NCBI RefSeq assembly: GCF_023242315.1
Contig: NZ_JALLIY010000024.1
Location: 51,858 to 115,857, forward strand
Direction: 5' to 3'
DNA from: Pseudomonas sp. MWU13-2105
GTDB taxonomy: Bacteria; Pseudomonadota; Gammaproteobacteria; Pseudomonadales; Pseudomonadaceae
Length of the DNA stretch: 64,000 bases
Part shown: piece by piece, positions 62,490 to 64,000 of the stretch
Layout of the letters: each line of letters begins with the position of its first letter
How positions within the stretch are numbered: the first letter of the stretch is position 1
Made by a program: the position numbers and the translations under genes
Notes under the pieces: generated by a model
Told to the model about the DNA's origin: nothing
What the model saw: the letters and a program-made list of their open reading frames with translations, nothing else
Database searches by the model: none

Positions 62490-63983
62490 ATGAGCGCAAT
62501 TCAACACTTGATCGACGGCCAACTGGTCAGCGATTCCGGTCGCACGGCCGCCGTGTACAACCCGTCCACCGGCCAGGTTATCCACCAGGTGCCCCTGGCG
62601 GATCGCGAGACCATCCAGCAGGCCATCGATTCGGCCAAGGCGGCTTTTCCGGCCTGGCGCAATACCCCGCCGGCCAAACGTGCCCAGGTGATGTTCCGTT
62701 TCAAGCAACTGCTGGAGCAGAACGAGGCGCGTATCGCCCAACTGATCAGCGAAGAGCACGGCAAGACCCTGGAAGACGCCGCCGGTGAATTGAAGCGTGG
62801 TATCGAGAACGTCGAGTACGCCTGCGCCGCGCCGGAAGTCCTGAAAGGTGAATACAGCCGTAATGTCGGTCCGAACATCGATGCCTGGTCCGATTTCCAG
62901 CCGCTGGGCGTAGTGGCGGGCATCACGCCATTCAACTTCCCGGCGATGGTGCCATTGTGGATGTATCCGCTGGCGATCGTTTGCGGCAACTGCTTCATCC
63001 TCAAGCCGTCCGAGCGCGATCCGAGCTCGACCTTGCTGATCGCCCAGCTGCTGCTGGAAGCTGGTTTGCCCAAGGGCGTGCTGAACGTGGTGCATGGTGA
63101 CAAGACCGCGGTGGATGCGCTGATCGAGGCGCCAGAGGTCAAGGCCCTGAGTTTTGTCGGTTCGACCCCGATTGCCGAGTACATCTATGCCGAAGGCACC
63201 AAGCGCGGCAAGCGCGTCCAGGCCCTGGGCGGGGCGAAGAACCATGCGGTGCTGATGCCGGATGCGGATCTGGACAACGCGGTCAGTGCCTTGATGGGCG
63301 CGGCCTACGGTTCCTGCGGCGAGCGCTGCATGGCGATCTCGGTGGCTGTTTGCGTCGGCGACCAGGTGGCGGACGCGCTGGTGGCCAAGCTGGTACCACA
63401 GATCAAGGCGCTGAAGATCGGCGCCGGTACCTCGTGCGGGTTGGACATGGGGCCATTGGTCACTGGCCAGCATCGTGACAAGGTCAGTGGCTATATTGCC
63501 GATGGCGTGGCGTCGGGGGCGCAGTTGGTGGTCGACGGTCGTGGCTTGAGTGTCAAGGATCATGAGGAGGGTTTCTTCCTCGGTGGTTGCCTGTTCGATC
63601 GCGTGACGCCTGAGATGCGCATCTATAAGGAAGAGATCTTCGGACCGGTGCTGTGCATCGTTCGGGTCAACAGCCTGGAAGCGGCCATGCAGCTGATCAA
63701 CGATCACGAATACGGTAACGGTACCTGCATCTTCACCCGTGACGGTGAAGCGGCGCGTTTGTTCTGCGACGAGATCGAAGTGGGTATGGTCGGGGTCAAC
63801 GTACCGTTGCCGGTGCCGGTGGCTTACCACAGCTTTGGCGGTTGGAAGCGTTCGTTGTTCGGCGACCTGCATGCCTACGGCCCGGATGGCGTGCGTTTCT
63901 ATACCCGGCGCAAGGCGATCACCCAGCGCTGGCCACAACGTGCCAGCCATGAGGCGTCGCAATTCGCCTTCCCGAGCCTGTAA
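62490..63983 (+). CDS. Methylmalonate/malonate-semialdehyde dehydrogenase (CoA-acylating)
   Basis: A 497-residue aldehyde dehydrogenase of the MmsA group, which forms acetyl-CoA (or propionyl-CoA) with NAD and CoA. Catalytic Cys280 is in GERCMAIS. PFNFPAMVPLWMYPLAIVCG and SFVGSTPIAEYIY are family marks, as is the ending SFGGWKRSLFGDLHAYG. By position it serves BauC's role in the bau pathway. P. aeruginosa bauB, normally between, is not present here. The stop at 63983 is 17 bp before the window's end. Confidence 0.92.
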   Translation: MSAIQHLIDGQLVSDSGRTAAVYNPSTGQVIHQVPLADRETIQQAIDSAKAAFPAWRNTPPAKRAQVMFRFKQLLEQNEARIAQLISEEHGKTLEDAAGELKRGIENVEYACAAPEVLKGEYSRNVGPNIDAWSDFQPLGVVAGITPFNFPAMVPLWMYPLAIVCGNCFILKPSERDPSSTLLIAQLLLEAGLPKGVLNVVHGDKTAVDALIEAPEVKALSFVGSTPIAEYIYAEGTKRGKRVQALGGAKNHAVLMPDADLDNAVSALMGAAYGSCGERCMAISVAVCVGDQVADALVAKLVPQIKALKIGAGTSCGLDMGPLVTGQHRDKVSGYIADGVASGAQLVVDGRGLSVKDHEEGFFLGGCLFDRVTPEMRIYKEEIFGPVLCIVRVNSLEAAMQLINDHEYGNGTCIFTRDGEAARLFCDEIEVGMVGVNVPLPVPVAYHSFGGWKRSLFGDLHAYGPDGVRFYTRRKAITQRWPQRASHEASQFAFPSL

Positions 63984-64000
63984 GCGTCGATGGGGGAACA

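Overview
The window is chromosomal DNA from a Pseudomonas of the fluorescens type. The evidence is the high-GC codon use, the REP-type palindromes between genes, and a gene order from retS through speA that matches, from memory, the P. aeruginosa block PA4856 to PA4839. No rRNA, tRNA, insertion sequence, prophage or CRISPR array was recognised.

Bases 1-6569 hold a cobalamin corrin-ring cluster: cbiD (cut by the window edge) and cobL on the minus strand, then the overlapping plus-strand operon cobG-cobH-cobI-cobJ. It combines aerobic-type (CobG) and anaerobic-type (CbiD, CbiG-like) steps. Just downstream sits an unrelated AAA+ ATPase (6691-7872). Its leader carries two blocks of four 10-bp-phased repeats, five of which contain an exact TATAAT; this is the most unusual structure in the window. 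A MarC-family membrane protein follows.

Bases 8588-29426 are housekeeping and lifestyle genes: the hybrid kinase RetS, purD, purH, fis-dusB, a zinc-ribbon membrane protein, prmA, accB-accC, aroQ, a chemoreceptor, a GcbA-like diguanylate cyclase, a DUF2333 protein, a NUDIX hydrolase, a YciH/SUI1-type factor and speA. A rho-independent terminator separates fis from purH and another ends accC.

Bases 29674-33754 are an accessory patch. A shortened VgrG is coupled to a DUF4123 adaptor, but no effector gene follows. Beyond it is a visibly AT-richer stretch with a small membrane protein, an outer-membrane barrel and about 800 bases with no convincing gene.

Bases 33755-48899 contain a MATE transporter, a lone receiver protein divergent from a PAS-like sensor with no output domain, two DUF4136 lipoproteins, CmoM and MazG-like genes, a MaoC-like protein, an AraC regulator, a dCache chemoreceptor, a bacterial RIO kinase, and a copper unit (cueR-copA plus copZ) with two CueR-type operators.

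Bases 48997-63983 hold transporters (Bcr/CflA and a sugar/metabolite-type MFS), regulators (LysR, ArsR, MerR, TetR), a quinone oxidoreductase, adenine deaminase, an SDR enzyme, YigZ, and the beta-alanine catabolic set bauR-bauA-mmsA. A non-coding stretch near 58.2-58.4 kb carries two matching 36-bp units, each a consensus DnaA box plus a short dyad.
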